Positions 44,165-56,763 of a stretch of DNA of 64,000 bases are shown piece after piece. Each line of letters starts with the position of its first letter. Position 1 is the first letter of the stretch. The notes beneath the pieces are model-generated. The model saw only the letters and a program-made list of their open reading frames with translations, was not told the origin of the DNA and did not search any database. This stretch comes from Megaustenia siamemsis (lineage: Eukaryota > Mollusca > Gastropoda > Stylommatophora > Ariophantidae): NCBI GenBank assembly GCA_032433765.1, contig JAVIAB010000051.1, positions 51,079,030-51,143,029 on the forward strand, given 5' to 3'. Made by a program: the position numbers and the translations under genes.

Positions 44165-44380
44165 GTCTTACTCGCTTCCAAATCCGGAATTTCTTAAATA
44201 ATTCAAACACCAATGAAGATATCGCAACGACATTTGATCAGGAGTGTGTTTGTTGTGTGTGAAATGAAGAGTAAATGTGTCAATAGTGTATGTGTGTTTG
44301 TTTTGTGGCGCTTAATTGTTGCGACACTGAGTAGCGTAGTCTGCCATACGCGCCTTTATGCTGATCTTTGTCAGTTGGCT
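44165..44380 (+). repeat. Dispersed repeat, relative of 3168-3410
   Basis: Shares landmark words in the same order with 3168-3410. GT content is scattered rather than a clean microsatellite. Confidence 0.45.
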
Positions 44381-44931
44381 GAGGGCGTCTACACAATCCG
44401 ATTACTATTTGTGACTGTTAGTGAACAAGTACTTATGAGTTCACACATGATCGCTGAGAAATGTGTTGGCATACTCTAGTGTTCTCAGCAACAATGAGGT
44501 AATGAGATATCATTCCAACAATGATAAGCAAAGTTCATTTCTTATTGTCTTTCGGTGCAGAGTTGCAGAACAGTCTGAGGCATGGATTATGGTATCGTGT
44601 TATGGCAACAACTACATCTCACAACTTTGATCATTATATGGATATACTTTGCAAAGTGTCCCAAGTATATTACACACTGTAAATCTCTTCCTCCCTTATT
44701 TTCAAGATTGCATTTGTCGACCTCGTTTTGCCTTTCATCCGGATCCAACTGTTGGGCAGTTGCTAGGACTGTCTCTAGACGTCTGTACATGTGTCACGAA
44801 CTAAGGTGCTGGCACTGAAATTACTTTGTATAAACACTGGATCGCCTTTTACTACACTGTCTTCATCTAGTGGACGTAGAGTAGCAGTATATACAACCAC
44901 TGATAGCACTTTTCTCACCAGCAGAACAGCC
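44381..44931. other. No gene seen
   Basis: Spacer before the 47-bp array; no exon identified. Confidence 0.4.
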
Positions 44932-45309
44932 AGGGACATGAGTTTACCGACGAGAGGCATGTGTTGTCAAGGACAACCAGGGACAAGCGTTTGCCTACGA
45001 GAGGCAAGTGTTGTCAAGGACAACCAAGGACAAGCGTTTGCCTACGAGAGGCATGTGTTGTCAAGGACAACCAAGGACAAGCGTTTGCCTACGAGAGGCA
45101 TGTGATGTCAAGAATAACCAGGGACAAGCGTTTGCCTACGAGAGGCATGTGATGTCAAGAATAACCAGGGACAAGCGTTTGCCTACGAGAGGCATGTGTT
45201 GTCAAGGACAACCAGGGACAAGCGTTTGCCTACGAGAGGCAAGTGTTGTCAAGAATAACCAGGGACAAGCGTTTGCCTACGAGAGGCATGTGATGTCAAG
45301 AATAACAAG
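44932..45309 (+). repeat. 47-bp tandem repeat, 8 copies
   Basis: Units of GGGACAAGCGTTTGCCTACG, AGAGGCATGTGTTGTCAAGG, ACAACCA. Two sub-types differ at TTGTCAAGGACAACC against ATGTCAAGAATAACC. Because 47 is not a multiple of three, the overlapping peptides (RDKRLPTRGM and so on) are repeat artefacts. Confidence 0.96.
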
Positions 45310-45544
45310 TTCACATCAGAACTGAATTATGTCAATCAAAAGAACGCGGCCCATCCAGCTTCAGCGTCTACTTGTTATCACTATGTTAATATCACACATT
45401 AAGTGACTCTTGGTCCCTGACTTTGTTTTAAAAAAGACCACATTCGGACGATGTTCTCGAGGAGAAGATTCGCCGATTCAGCGGCTGATTCGCCCAACAC
45501 TGACCAGAAAGGAACTATTTTTATTATTTTCGGACCAACACGGC

Positions 45545-45700
45545 TTCCAAGTTAATCCAGCCCAATTGGGTACCATCGATATTTCTGTGAAATAAAAGCG
45601 GTCTGACGTTATACCGACCACGTTACTCACAAAAAAAAATACAATTGGTCATATAAATATATAGATACTAACACCATATTCCTAAGGCGTGGAGCAAATT
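45545..45700 (+). mobile_element. SINE, partial and diverged
   Basis: Body words CGGCTTCCAAGTTAATCCAG, GGGTACC, ATACCGACCACGTTACTC and ACTAACACCATATTCC in order; the tRNA-like head is gone. Confidence 0.75.
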
Positions 45701-46607
45701 ATTTTTCAGATCGAATGAAATGATGCGAGTGTTAGCTTCTCCTTTCTATTTTGTTAAACAACATTCTTCATCCACACAAAAGCACCGAAAGTAAACATTT
45801 CGCATTAAACCTTTCATTAACATGGGCGGATGCTGACACTGTATTTAGCTTGGCAGAAGCTATTCTGGCTTTATAATTTTTTGTTGATATTTTTACTGGC
45901 TGCTCGATCTTGTATTACAACACTTCCAAATTATGTGAAGAATTGAGAAAGTTGTTTCTCCCCGTACGTCTTCGTCGGATGGTAATGCTGCTGCAGGAGA
46001 TAAGCACATATATCACATATAACAAATATTAAATACTAAGCGGGGCCGCAAAAGATAATACACATAAAATGGTATCGAGCAGCTATACTAACATATGTAG
46101 CAGGTATCCTCTTATACACATAGGATATCTGCTACATATTTCTTACCCTTACGCGCACCCACACCTATTTATGTGTGTATATTTGTCTGCACGTGTGCTT
46201 GTACATTAGGACATTGATGTGCTTTGTGGTAATATATACAGATATGTGCGTTTATGAATGCATGGTTACATACGCATGTGTTTGTGCACTTCTTTTCGGT
46301 GAGCACCCATAGTTGCAGATATACACATATTTATATGTTTGTTGGGGTACACCACTATTAATTTCCACGTGGATTCACCTATTGGGAATCAACCCACATT
46401 AACTTTTCCACTCATAGTAGAGTCTAGATTCTTGTACCCACCTCCACATATTTTTAGAACCCTTCCCCTTCTACTGCATTTCACACCTGGGTCCTGCCCT
46501 GTCCGCCAGCAATATTAATTTCAGTTCAGTGGATGCGTGACCAAGCTTCATACCCGACCGACCAAGCTCTGGACCACAGGGAAGTGATTTATTTTCCTCT
46601 TTTAAGA
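45701..46607. other. Unassigned; host sequence of the hAT insertion
   Basis: No exon. The 46330-46607 stretch and the sequence after 49291 together look like one older repeat that was split by the hAT element. Confidence 0.4.
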
Positions 46608-46615
46608 GTCTAGAA

Positions 46616-49283
46616 CAGGGATGGCCAATTAGTTGCCCGCGGGCCACTTGTGGCCCGCGACGTCCTTTTTGTGGCCCGCGGCGGATAAAAAATAAAATCA
46701 GGTTGCATTGAGCAAAATGTCCTGGGTAAAATTTATTAAAAATTTGTTACATTAACTTCTACCGTGGAGAAAGCTAACTCAAATATTCCCTAGTAGACCT
46801 ATGTTTAAAACTCGGAACACTCTAGTAGTTAGTTTAACGTCGACTTCCTGTCATTCCCGACCCATCCTTTTTTTCCCTTTGATCATCCTGCGACCGACTT
46901 AAACAAAGGAAGAAGCCAACGAATGGTTCTAGAGCTGACGCTCGGTTCGGCGAGTTCAAACAGTTTCCGCCAAGAAATACTGTCAGTCACCCACCTCCTC
47001 CACCCCAACACATTCACCTCACAATTATTTTACTTTCAGTTTCTTTCTCTCCAAACCTCTTTTCATCAGTCAAAATTATATATCCGATCCGATCATTCTG
47101 ATTTTGTCGAGTTACAGTGAACAGTTCCATTTTAACAGGAAACAGTGCTAATGTTGTAATCTGTGTTTTCATTGTCTGTTGCTTCGGTCGTATTATAATA
47201 TGAACAATAAACGTCAATTAAATGAAAAAATCAGATTTTTTCATGAGAAATGGGAACATGATTTTTTATTTATCAACAATAAGGATAGCAAACCGCAGTG
47301 CCTTGTGTGTTTGCAAGTGTTGTCTGTAAATAAAGAGTATAATCTGAAACGGCATTACACACAGCACCACGCTGCTAAATACAAGGACTACATTGGTACA
47401 ATACGTTCTACACTTGTGTGCGATTTGAAGAAAAAGGTTAGTGCTCATAAATCTGTTTTTACTACATTAACAACAAAACAAACAAGTTCCTTAATGGCAT
47501 CGTTTGTTGTAAGCGCAGAGATAGCAAAATAAAAAAAAATCATTATGTGACGGTGACTTCGTAAAGCGTTGTTCTATTAACATGGCGCGTGCATATGGGG
47601 AAGAAAAAATTGCCAGTCATTTGGAGAGCATTCCACTATCAAAACAGACAGTCACCAGAAGGGTTGAGGAAATAAGTTCTCAAATATCTAGTAAATTAAA
47701 GAGTGTCGTTACAAATTCCGCTTACTTTTCTCTGGCTTTGGATGAATCTACTGACATATCAGACACAGTACAACTTTTAATTTTCATAAGAACTGTTTCA
47801 AAAGACTTTATTATCAATGAAGAGCTACTAGCTTTAGACTCATTGCATAATATGACCAAAGGTCAAGACATTTATAACTCAGTTATGAAAGTTGTTAACG
47901 GTATCGGTGACATAACCAGACTTTCAGCAATAGTGACAGATGGCACTAAGTCAATGTGTGGTACTCAAACAGGTCTAGTTGGATTATTAAGGAAGGCTGG
48001 AATCCATTGCCCAGCATTACACTGCATTATACACCAGGAGGCGCTGTGTGGCAAGATTCTAGACGTGGAGGATGTTATGAAAACTGTAATAAAGTGTGTG
48101 AATTTAATAAAAGGCGGGAATCGGTCTTTGACACACCGACAGTTTATAAATTTTCTATCAGAAGTTGAGGTGGAATATGGCGATTTGGTGCTCTACACAT
48201 AAGTACACTGGCTAAGCAAAATTGTTTGAGGGAATTGTTTGAGGGGGTTTTTTGCTTTGAGAAACTAGATAAAGCAGTTTTTAGAGAAACATGATACCAA
48301 CAAAGAACTGATCAGAAAAATGTCTGATCCACATTTTAACAGCGTATTGGCCTTTTTAACTAACATCACCCAGCACATGAATGAACTCAACGTGAAGCTA
48401 CAGGGACGTTCCCAAACAGTCTCAGATTTGGTAGGACACCTAGATTGATTTATAAGTCAACTAAAAGTTTTTAGATTTACCCTGGCCAAAGAAAACTTCA
48501 TTCATTTTCCTTCGTGCAAAGAATTGATTGAGGAGCGCAGTGACACTGATTTCAAATTTTCTGTATTAATGTTAGACAAACTATTGGAGCAATTCAATGA
48601 ACGATTTTCTGACTTCAGTGGTATACGACCAGAACTGGCATTGTTTAACAACCCTATGAAGTGTGACATTTTCCAACAACATGACACTTTTCAGTTGGAG
48701 TTATGTAACCTGCAAAGTGACCCCTTTTTCCAATCAAGGATGGAGATAGGAGTTGACTTTTGGAAACTTGTGTCACAGGAAAAATATCCCGCATTGAGTG
48801 ATTTCAGTTTGAAAATTACTTCTATGTTCGGAAGCACATATATATGTGAATGCGCTTTTTCAACAATGAAGGAGATTAAATTATCACAAAGAAACCGACT
48901 CACTGATGGCCACCTTCAGGATTTATTATGAATATCATCATCATATTTACACATTGACTTTGATGAACTTGTTGCTGCACATGAACGTCCACATTGTTCT
49001 CATTAAGGTTTGTTACATGTCAACTTTAAAATGACCTAACTAAAACATGTTTGTTAAACTATATAAATAGCAAATTTTATTCATTTTTATAAATCAACTA
49101 GGCATTTTTAACTCTGTTGCAATAAAATGATTTATGTAAGCAAATAATGCCGATAAATAACAAAAATATTACCTTAAAACAAATGCCAAGTTTATTTGTA
49201 TTGATGTTGTTATGTGTGTGGCCTGCCACAAAAAAAAATAATAAAAAAGTGGCCCGCCATTTAAAAGAAATTGGCCATCCCTG
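46616..49283 (+). mobile_element. hAT DNA transposon with intact ends
   Basis: 2668 bp. Starts CAGGGATGGCCAATTAGTTG and ends ATTGGCCATCCCTG, a 14-bp terminal inverted repeat with minor mismatch and the CAGGG start typical of hAT elements. Perfect 8-bp target duplications GTCTAGAA lie at 46608-46615 and 49284-49291. Subterminal GTGGCCCGC words recur at both ends (46651, 46673 and 49249), likely transposase-binding sites. It contains one transposase pseudogene. Confidence 0.96.
47200..48931 (+). pseudogene. hAT transposase, ZBED5/GTF2IRD2-like group, broken
   Basis: Cut-and-paste transposase in three readable pieces. Piece 1 (to 47532) has a BED-type zinc finger: CLVC, about 14 residues, then H-x4-H in LKRHYTQHH. 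Piece 2 (readable from about 47531, Met at 47582, to 48202) holds the RNase H-like core with LALDESTDISD (first catalytic Asp) and AIVTDGTKSMCG (second Asp), then CPALHCIIHQEALCG. Piece 3 (48524-48931) is the hAT C-terminal dimerisation region with FWKLVSQEKYPALSDFSL and CECAFSTMKEIKLSQRNRLT. Breaks are a frameshift in the A run at about 47530, a TAA at 48200-48202 followed by TGA and TAG stops, and a further stop at about 48446. The order and motifs match the family usually annotated as ZBED5/SCAND3/GTF2IRD2-like. Dead as is. Confidence 0.93.
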
Positions 49284-49291
49284 GTCTAGAA

Positions 49292-49617
49292 TATGTAGTT
49301 AGATTTCTGTGTATATCCTTATAAATATTATTGTTTGTTGTTCCAGTTGAAGGCCTTTTTGGCCGAAACCTTGTTCCACTTTTATTTTGTTTCTTACCTA
49401 CGTAAAGATTTAACAATACCACTATTTCCTTTTCAAAAAAATTGTTACTTCAATGCCCTACAACAAGACCCCAAAGGAAAGGGGTGCTATGATAAAGAAG
49501 AATAAACTAAAAATGTGAAAAAAGGGGACAGGGGCAACTGATTAAAGAAAGACCTTTATTAAAACATTTTTAGTCCGTGCCAGCCAGAACTTTATTGAAA
49601 AGGTATCCAAGGCTAAG
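49292..49617. other. Unassigned; Penelope-like 3' motif
   Basis: GTTGAAGGCCTTTTTGGCCG followed by AAACC (49350-49374) contains a perfect AAGGCC/GGCC hairpin of the type common near Penelope-like 3' ends. No gene. Confidence 0.4.
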
Positions 49618-49851
49618 ACGCCATGGTAGCTCAGTGGTTAGTGAACTGGTCTACTAAAGACAAGAAGTTGAGTTTCATGCACATCGATGGCTTCCAGGTT
49701 CTTCCAGGATTTAATGGGTACAAGTTTTTTCTTGGAAAGCAAAACAGTACTTGCGTAATATTGACCTCTTTACCTCAAAATAATTATGTCTATAAAATAG
49801 AAGGGCACTAGCATAACATTCCCTATGCACCACCATGTTTAGTGAAGGGCT
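49618..49851 (+). mobile_element. SINE, diverged full-length copy
   Basis: Head GGTAGCTCAGTGGTTAGTGA retained. The B box is decayed (GTTTCATGC). Body words ATGGCTTCCAGGTTC and AATGGGTACAAG remain. Older than the 23510 and 43609 copies. Confidence 0.85.
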
Positions 49852-50254
49852 ATTTCTTTTCTTTTTTTTCTCTGGCTTATATTATTACATTGATGAGGAC
49901 TGCAGTTTGAAGTCTACAATTTTTTTGGACACATCTTTTTTTTTTTTAGGAGGGGGATGGGGTGTGGGGAGGGAAAGTGACTCAGTGTCCTCTACCTGGA
50001 ATGCCTTACCTCTATCTCCCTAATAAACGACCACATTTGTGTCTGCTGCTTCGACTAGAGCACATGTTTTGAACTATGATGCTCCATATTAAAAGAAAGC
50101 CTCCAACAAGTTCATGAATACGTCATTATAAAATTAAAGACAAGAAATATGCTTTAATTGTTTATGTTTTTTACCATCGTTCATATTGACAGTAACAATT
50201 TCTTGACAACGTATGCTCTGTACTTTTCATTGCTTCCAAAACATCCATGAAAGA
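49852..50254. other. No gene seen
   Basis: T-rich spacer with a G-rich patch at about 49950-49975. Confidence 0.4.
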
Positions 50255-50350
50255 CACATTGGATCTAATCACTTAAACATGCAGCTAACTTCATGAGAGA
50301 CTCTGGAATCCTACTCTGATTGAGTCCTGATCGCAGAGAGAGAGAAAGAG
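50255..50350 (+). repeat. Dispersed repeat with short GA tail
   Basis: Second copy of 10417-10513: TGGAATCCTACTCTGATTGA, GTCCTGATCGCAG, GA tail of about 14 bp. Confidence 0.85.
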
Positions 50351-50712
50351 ACATTAAAAAATGAATAAAGTCATATGATAAAACTTAAATAAACAAGGAT
50401 TGACTAGTGACATTAAGTAACTAGAGAAAATAGACATATATTGGTCATTTTGAGCACTTGGATGGGCTTACAAGAACAACAACGTAAGGTATAGTTCCCG
50501 AAGGGAACAATCTAGTAGTTGACAAGGCATCAAGAACTCCCTTCCAAATGCATACATTAAGAACAACACATCTAAACAGTGAGAAACTTTCAGACTAAAG
50601 TTCATTTTAGGTCATATATTTATTATAACTTGTGTGTTATCCCCATCCCTTTTTTTCCACTGATTAAATAAAATGTTTAAATAAAAAAACTGTTCAATTT
50701 TCCCATTATTCA
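50351..50712. other. No gene seen
   Basis: AT-rich spacer. Confidence 0.4.
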
Positions 50713-50716
50713 TTAA

Positions 50717-51018
50717 CTCTTTCCGTATGTTTCGCCGCACTGTGCGCCATGCTGATTTTGGCAGCGTACGTTAAACCACATAGTGCACCACACTCAATTT
50801 GATAGTGTGAACACCATCAAGCCATATTCTTTTTACATGTCTTGTATCATCTTTATATTGGTGAAATCTAATACCTTGTTCAATTATCTAAACATTCATA
50901 TATAATATGTCATAAGTTAGATAAATATAAATATGTAGATTGATTCTTAAAACCATGAACAATTTTGTCTCCAAAATCTCTTCCGTTGCGTCGATAAAAA
51001 GCTTCCGTATGGAAAGAG
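50717..51018 (+). mobile_element. piggyBac-type MITE, copy 2, intact
   Basis: 302 bp between TTAA duplications (50713-50716, 51019-51022). Ends CTCTTTCCGTATG and (reverse complement) CTCTTTCCATACGG are inverted repeats. Interior matches both halves of copy 1 at 12148-12721. No coding capacity. Confidence 0.92.
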
Positions 51019-51022
51019 TTAA

Positions 51023-51393
51023 TAGTTTCCAGCAACTGGAACATCCTTTGAAGCAGACGGATGCAGTATCCAATTTTTGCCCACTTACCAATCTGTCCTT
51101 GTCAAAAGTACAGTGATTTTCAGGGTCACTATTGGGTTAAAGAATTCTGAACAGTAGACAAACAGATGAAAAGATGATTAGAGCCTTCAGAGATTGAGTT
51201 GGACAGCTAAAAAGACCAGTCAGGAAATTCTCAAAGTGATCAACATGAAAATGCTTTCTCAGTGTCTGCATGCAGGCTATGATGTGCAAAAACAAATGCG
51301 TTACAATCACCAAATAAAATGTATAAATATTGATTATTGAAATCCACTTTCCTTTATTATGTGTAATTAGTAAACATAATGATTGCTATACTC
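51023..51393. other. LINE A-like debris
   Basis: Bases 51147-51240 read ACAGTAGACAAACAGATGAA, AAGATGATTAGAGCCT and ACAGCTAAAAAGACCAGT, a short decayed LINE A piece. Otherwise unassigned. Confidence 0.5.
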
Positions 51394-52140
51394 ATCATCA
51401 TCATCATCATATGCCACACCGGTTGGTATAGGCGATCACGTCCTTCCACAAAATCTAATCACCGTGCATCGTACCAATTCTGTTGTTCACTGTTTTCCAT
51501 GCCATGACACCAAGCTATCCAGTATTTTCTCTCTTTGACATCCGCGATCTCTCTTTCCCTGTATTTTGCCAGTTGCAACCATTTTTTAGGAGCTCCCTTT
51601 TTGTGTTGGTCTCTTTGAGAATCTTCTCGTTAGTCTTTTTAGCTTTCCAGGGAACTTTCGACATTCTTCTGAGAAATCCCATCTCTGTGGCCTCTAATCG
51701 TCTTTTCATCTGCTTGTCTACTGTCCATGATTTGCTTCCATAGTTCAGAATTGGCTCTATATAGCACCATTGAACTTTCTTTCTCACTTCTGATATAGAT
51801 TTGTTGCATAAGAGGATTTTCATTTTCTGAAATGCTATTTTGGTCGGAGCTATTCTGCTTTTTATTTCTGTGGTGCATCTTCCATCTGATGTTATTATTG
51901 TGCCCAAGTATTTGACGCAATATACTTGTTTCAGATTTGTCCTGTTTATTTTTATGCTGCATGATGGTGATGGCTGTTTCTTTAATATGATCTTTACTTC
52001 TGTTTTCCTACTATTCAGACTGAGACCTTTCTTGTTGCTTTCTTTTACTGTTATGTCTATCTTTTCTTGTAGTTCATTCTCCATCTCTGCTATTAAGACT
52101 GTGTCATCCACGTATCGTAAATTCATACTGATATTAATTA
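51394..52140 (-). pseudogene. LINE A, longest copy with RT active site
   Basis: A minus frame (52126-51515) begins MNLRYVDDTVLIAEME, with YVDD where most non-LTR elements have YADD or FADD. It continues LQEKIDITVKESNKKGLSLN, VKYLGTIITSDGRCTTEIKS, RVQWCYIEPILNYGSKSWTV-like residues, then [20 protein letters not shown] and VPWKAKKTN. After a deletion the tail ends in CACACCGGTTGGTATAGGC read in reverse with a CAT-rich (ATG complement) terminus at 51394-51410. Lies just past the DNAAF4 stop codon, in the same orientation as that gene. Confidence 0.92.
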
Positions 52141-52225
52141 ATACTGAGCACTAGAACAAAATATTAAGTATTTTAATAAGTAATCTAAAAAAAAAATGTT
52201 TACTTTGAGCTTATTAAAATATTAC

Positions 52226-52231
52226 TTTATT
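52226..52231 (-). terminator. Poly(A) signal for DNAAF4
   Basis: Minus-strand AATAAA, 90 nt after the stop codon at 52323-52321, in an AT-rich context. Confidence 0.6.
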
Positions 52232-52320
52232 ATTATATTATTTTTGTGCAAATTTCAAGAATTTGGCTATTTCATTTTAAAAACAGCATTACATGATACA
52301 GAAACTAAAGAAGATGACTG

Positions 52321-52427
52321 TTAGGAATCCTCAGTTGCTTGAATGATATTTCTAATCTTTGCTGCATCATTTGCTACTGCTTCATTGCTAGGATCAATAG
52401 CCAAAGCTGCTTCGTAGTCTCTCAAAC
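52321..52427 (-). CDS. DNAAF4: DNAAF4 last coding exon
   Basis: Acceptor CCTCTACAG then GTTTGAGAGACTACG. Completes the Gly codon split from the previous exon and encodes [34 protein letters not shown], stop. Confidence 0.95.
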
Positions 52428-55400
52428 CTGTAGAGGGATTAAAAAAAAGTGTTTCATTTATAACAAGCACACGGAATGTAATCCTAATGTAATACACATT
52501 TTAAGAAAATATTATCAAGTCTAATTCTTTTACTCCACCTTTAAATGCAAACTGCCAATTAATATTAATATTTTTATGGCTTGCAATTATGTCAAGTAAA
52601 AATTAGAGAAATAAACAAGCTCAGGAAAAAAAAGACTCTTATTTTGTCTAGACAAATCTGAAACAAGTGCAACGTTTGAAATACTTGGGCACAGTGATAA
52701 CATCAGATGGAAGATGCAACACAGAAATGAAAAGCAGAATAGGTCAGGCCAAAATAGCATTTCAGAAAATGAAAAATATCTTATGCAACAAATCTATGTC
52801 AATAGAGATGAGAAAGAGAGTTCATCGGTGCTATATAGAACCAATTCTGACCTATGGAAGCGAATCATGGACAATAGACAAACAAATGAAAAGATGATTA
52901 GAGGCCACAGAGATGGGATTTCTCAGAAGAATGTTGAAAGTTCCCTGGACAGCTAAAAAGACCAATGTGAAAGTTGTCAAACTTTCCAACACAAAAAGGG
53001 AGCTCTTAAAAAACATCAGAAAGAAGCAATCAACATTTTTTGGGCACATCATGAGAAGAGGAAAGTTGGAATACTTGGTTACAACTGGCAAAATAAAAGG
53101 AAAGAGAGATTGCAGACGGCAAAGAGAGAAAATACTGGATAGCTTGGTGTCATGGCATGGAAAACAGTCAACAACAGAACTGATACTATGCACTGTGATA
53201 TGTGCACAATAGGATTTTAAGCTGTGATAGAAGATTGTGCAAGGACATGACCGCCAATGCCAACCGGTACGGCACATGATGATGATGATTTTGTCTACAT
53301 TTATATTTTAACACATTTGAAAAAGAGGACAGAAACACCCAAACATTAAGCAGATATGAAGAAAGGATGACATAAAAATTGGCAAAAACAAAAATGTATT
53401 AATCCCATCATGCAAAAAAAAAAAAAAAAAAAAAAAATCACTACCACATATTTAGCTTTCATACATTAATATGCACCAAAACAAGACAATGTGCAATGTA
53501 ACAGAACTCAAAGGTCTGCTGGACAAATAACTAAAAAAAATGATTAAATGATGGGATATAAAAACATCATCATCCACATTTGAACACCTCTTAGATTACA
53601 CATCTTCAGTAAATATACATCATATTCTGTTGAAAGTTTTAAACATTTGTTTCGTAAAGGACAGGTTAGGCAAGGACATCTATAACAATCATCAGTAGTT
53701 ACAATGACAAGCTTGTTGTCTAGACAGTTAAAGTATTACAATCCTTTCATCATCATCATCATCATGTGCCACACCGGTTGGCGTAGGCGATCATGTCCTT
53801 CTACAATCTTCTATCTACAGTGCATCGTATCAGTTCTGTTGTTGACTGTTTTCCATGCCATGACACTAAGCTATGCAGTATTTTCTCTCTTTCTTTTTAT
53901 TTTTCCAGTTGTAACCAAGTATTCCAACTTTCCTCTTCTCATAATGTGCCCAAAAAATGTTGATTATTTCTTTCTGATGTTTTCAGGACTCCCTTTTTGT
54001 GTTGGCCTCTTTGAGAATTTCCTCATTGGTCTTTATAGCTGTCTAGGAAACTTTCAACATTCTTCTGATAAATCCCATCTCTGTGGTCTTTAACGATCTT
54101 TTCATTTGTTTGTCTACTGTCCATGATTAGCTTCCATAAGTCACAATTGGCTCTATATAGCACCGTTGACACAATCCCCTACGCCTTCAATTTTGTAGTT
54201 GCTGTAGCATTGATGCTTATATTTAAAAAAAAGCATGACTCTAATCCTATGGAAAATACTGGTGTTTCACGAACTGATCTAGAGTAAGTGAGACCAAGTG
54301 CTTAGTCCAATCAGAGACAGAAGATAACAAACACAACTCCAGCATTTGAGTTCAACACATAAAATAACTCTTGGCAGGTAAAAAAAAAAAAAAAAAAAAA
54401 CTCTATGTTGCTATTCAGACAAACATTAAAAAACAATACAATTTCTCTATTACTTAAATGAAAAAATCTCTGAAACTGCTCCATAGAAATCACCGCTCAC
54501 AATAGGATTTTAAGCAATTAAATTTATTGTGATTTTTCCTCAGTAATCAAGCAATAAATTGGATTATTAAACAACAAAAAGAATGAAATTGATTTATAAT
54601 TCAACATTCAAGAACATAGACTCCCTAAAAAGTTTTCCAAACACACAAAAATAATGTAGTATTGAAACAACATTCTACAAGACTATCTTGTTTTTTTTTT
54701 TAAATCATACCAAACCAGTCTACAATTTTTTAATGAACAACCCAATATCCAAACTTTAGCACTTACAAGCACAAATTAATTCATTATTCTTTTTCTGAAT
54801 AAAAAAAATTATCTCATATATTGTAGTCCTAGATGTAAGAAATCCACATGTAAAACTTTCTAGATTATCACCAAAGACGCTAACATCAGCTCTTACCTTC
54901 TACATACATTTCCAGCTGACAAAAAGCTGTCCCACGACGGATAAGTGCTTTGCAGCGGCTAGTGGCATTTTGTGGCACAGGTGGGTACAGTAGGTCCATA
55001 GCCTTTCAGGAAAGATAATACAAAGTGATAAGATGATAGTTGATGAAGAAGATGATTGTAGGTGATGGAAATAATAATGGTCATTGTTCCCTTGATAACA
55101 GGGAACCTGATGAACACAATGTATTGTGACAGCTTTACATGAGAGAATTTTAAAAAAAATGGTTTCATTCTCTCAAGAAAAGCTGTAATAATACAATGTA
55201 TTCACTTTGTCCCTTGCTCACCAGCTTTACTGCATCACCATAATTCTTTGCCTATTCCCTTGACAACAGTAGACAGTATAGTTCTGTTAGACAGGTATGG
55301 TTAAAATATGGAAAAATTAAAAAATACAGAAAAATGGTATGTTAGAAGCTTTACATGATAAGTGGACGACACAGACTAAACGACATTTTGGCCCAAAAAA

Positions 55401-56704
55401 TATGGTTATAATATGATGAACCAGTTTATGTTAGTGCTAGCAGATACAAAGGTGGCAACATATGTAATAATTCAGCAAACATTCATGGTGAAATAAATAG
55501 CAATGGTGAAGATAAAATCATCAATGTTTCCATGGATCACAATAACACTTAATGTTTCTTCTTCTTTGTTAGCATTCGGTTCCTTATGCTCAGAATGTTA
55601 CACAATGAGATGAATTGTCCTTTTGAACCTCATTCTGTTAATAGTAGATCATAGAAGCTGACTAACATCTGATTTTTTACTACTGCTACTAGATTCCTAA
55701 ATCAAAAACCTCTCAAAAGTTCCAAAGCAGTAATTATTGAATCATTATTTACAATATTTTTCACATCATTTCTTTCTTAAAGTACTTCTTCTTCTTCTTC
55801 TTTCCTTCCTCATTTGCCTTTCAGCATTGGGAGATATAATTTTCCGTCCTTTGCTCTTCTGTTCACCTCTGCTGCTATGTTTCCTAGTGTTTCCCGTATT
55901 CCATCAATCCTTCTTTTTCATGGTCGGCCTTTGGGTGTGGTGTTCTTGCAACATTTACTGAATGCTTGTTGTGTTGTGTTTTGATTTTTCTGTCTTTTCA
56001 CGTGGCCAAACTATTTTATCTGTTGTTTCTTTATATATTCTATGACAGGGATTATTCATTACTTTTTTTCAGTTCTTCAATTCTGATCTAATTTCTCAAG
56101 CTGTTTCCTGTCATTCGTCTAACACATTTCATCTCTGCAGAGGTTATTTTTCTTATTAATTATTTTCTTAAAGTACATAAGTTTGTTAAGTCACTTGTTA
56201 GATAATATTTGTGGAAGGTGGTGACTGTAAGTGGTTGAAATAATAGAGGTGATGGCTACTATGATAAAAGAGGACAGCGTAGGCAAGATACCTTTGAGCA
56301 GTCTTCAATACATTTGTATAGGTTTCTCAACTTCAGATGACAAGCTGCTCTGTTAGAATATAGACTAGTGTTTGTTAAAGGAACTGTCAAAACTGTGTAA
56401 GATAAATAAAAGCCCATAGACTTTCATCTTGTAGTGATTGCTTATTGTTAATTTCATCTATAATATATTTACTTTTTATGTTTTTAAAATACATGTATGA
56501 TAAAAAAAAACTGAAGAGAAAAAATATCCATACATATTGAATGTTAAGAAAATTCTAATTAGTCTAACTTATAAGAATATTGTATATAATTATTTAATTA
56601 GTGCAAATGTGTGCATGGATTTCTAAACAAGATCTGTGTATATTTTTAATAATTATTGTAATCATTGCTCTGCATACACAATACAATAAGAAATATATAT
56701 AATA

Positions 56705-56763
<59 letters not shown>

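Noticed and set aside
44791..45325. Repetitive peptide ORFs (RDKRLPTRGM-type)
   Set aside because: Produced by the 47-bp tandem repeat in all frames.
55215..55250. Mini-exon reading [10 protein letters not shown] as part of DNAAF4
   Set aside because: It would drop conserved TPR residues. The exon at 56364-56292 joins the next exon in phase and fits the family alignment.
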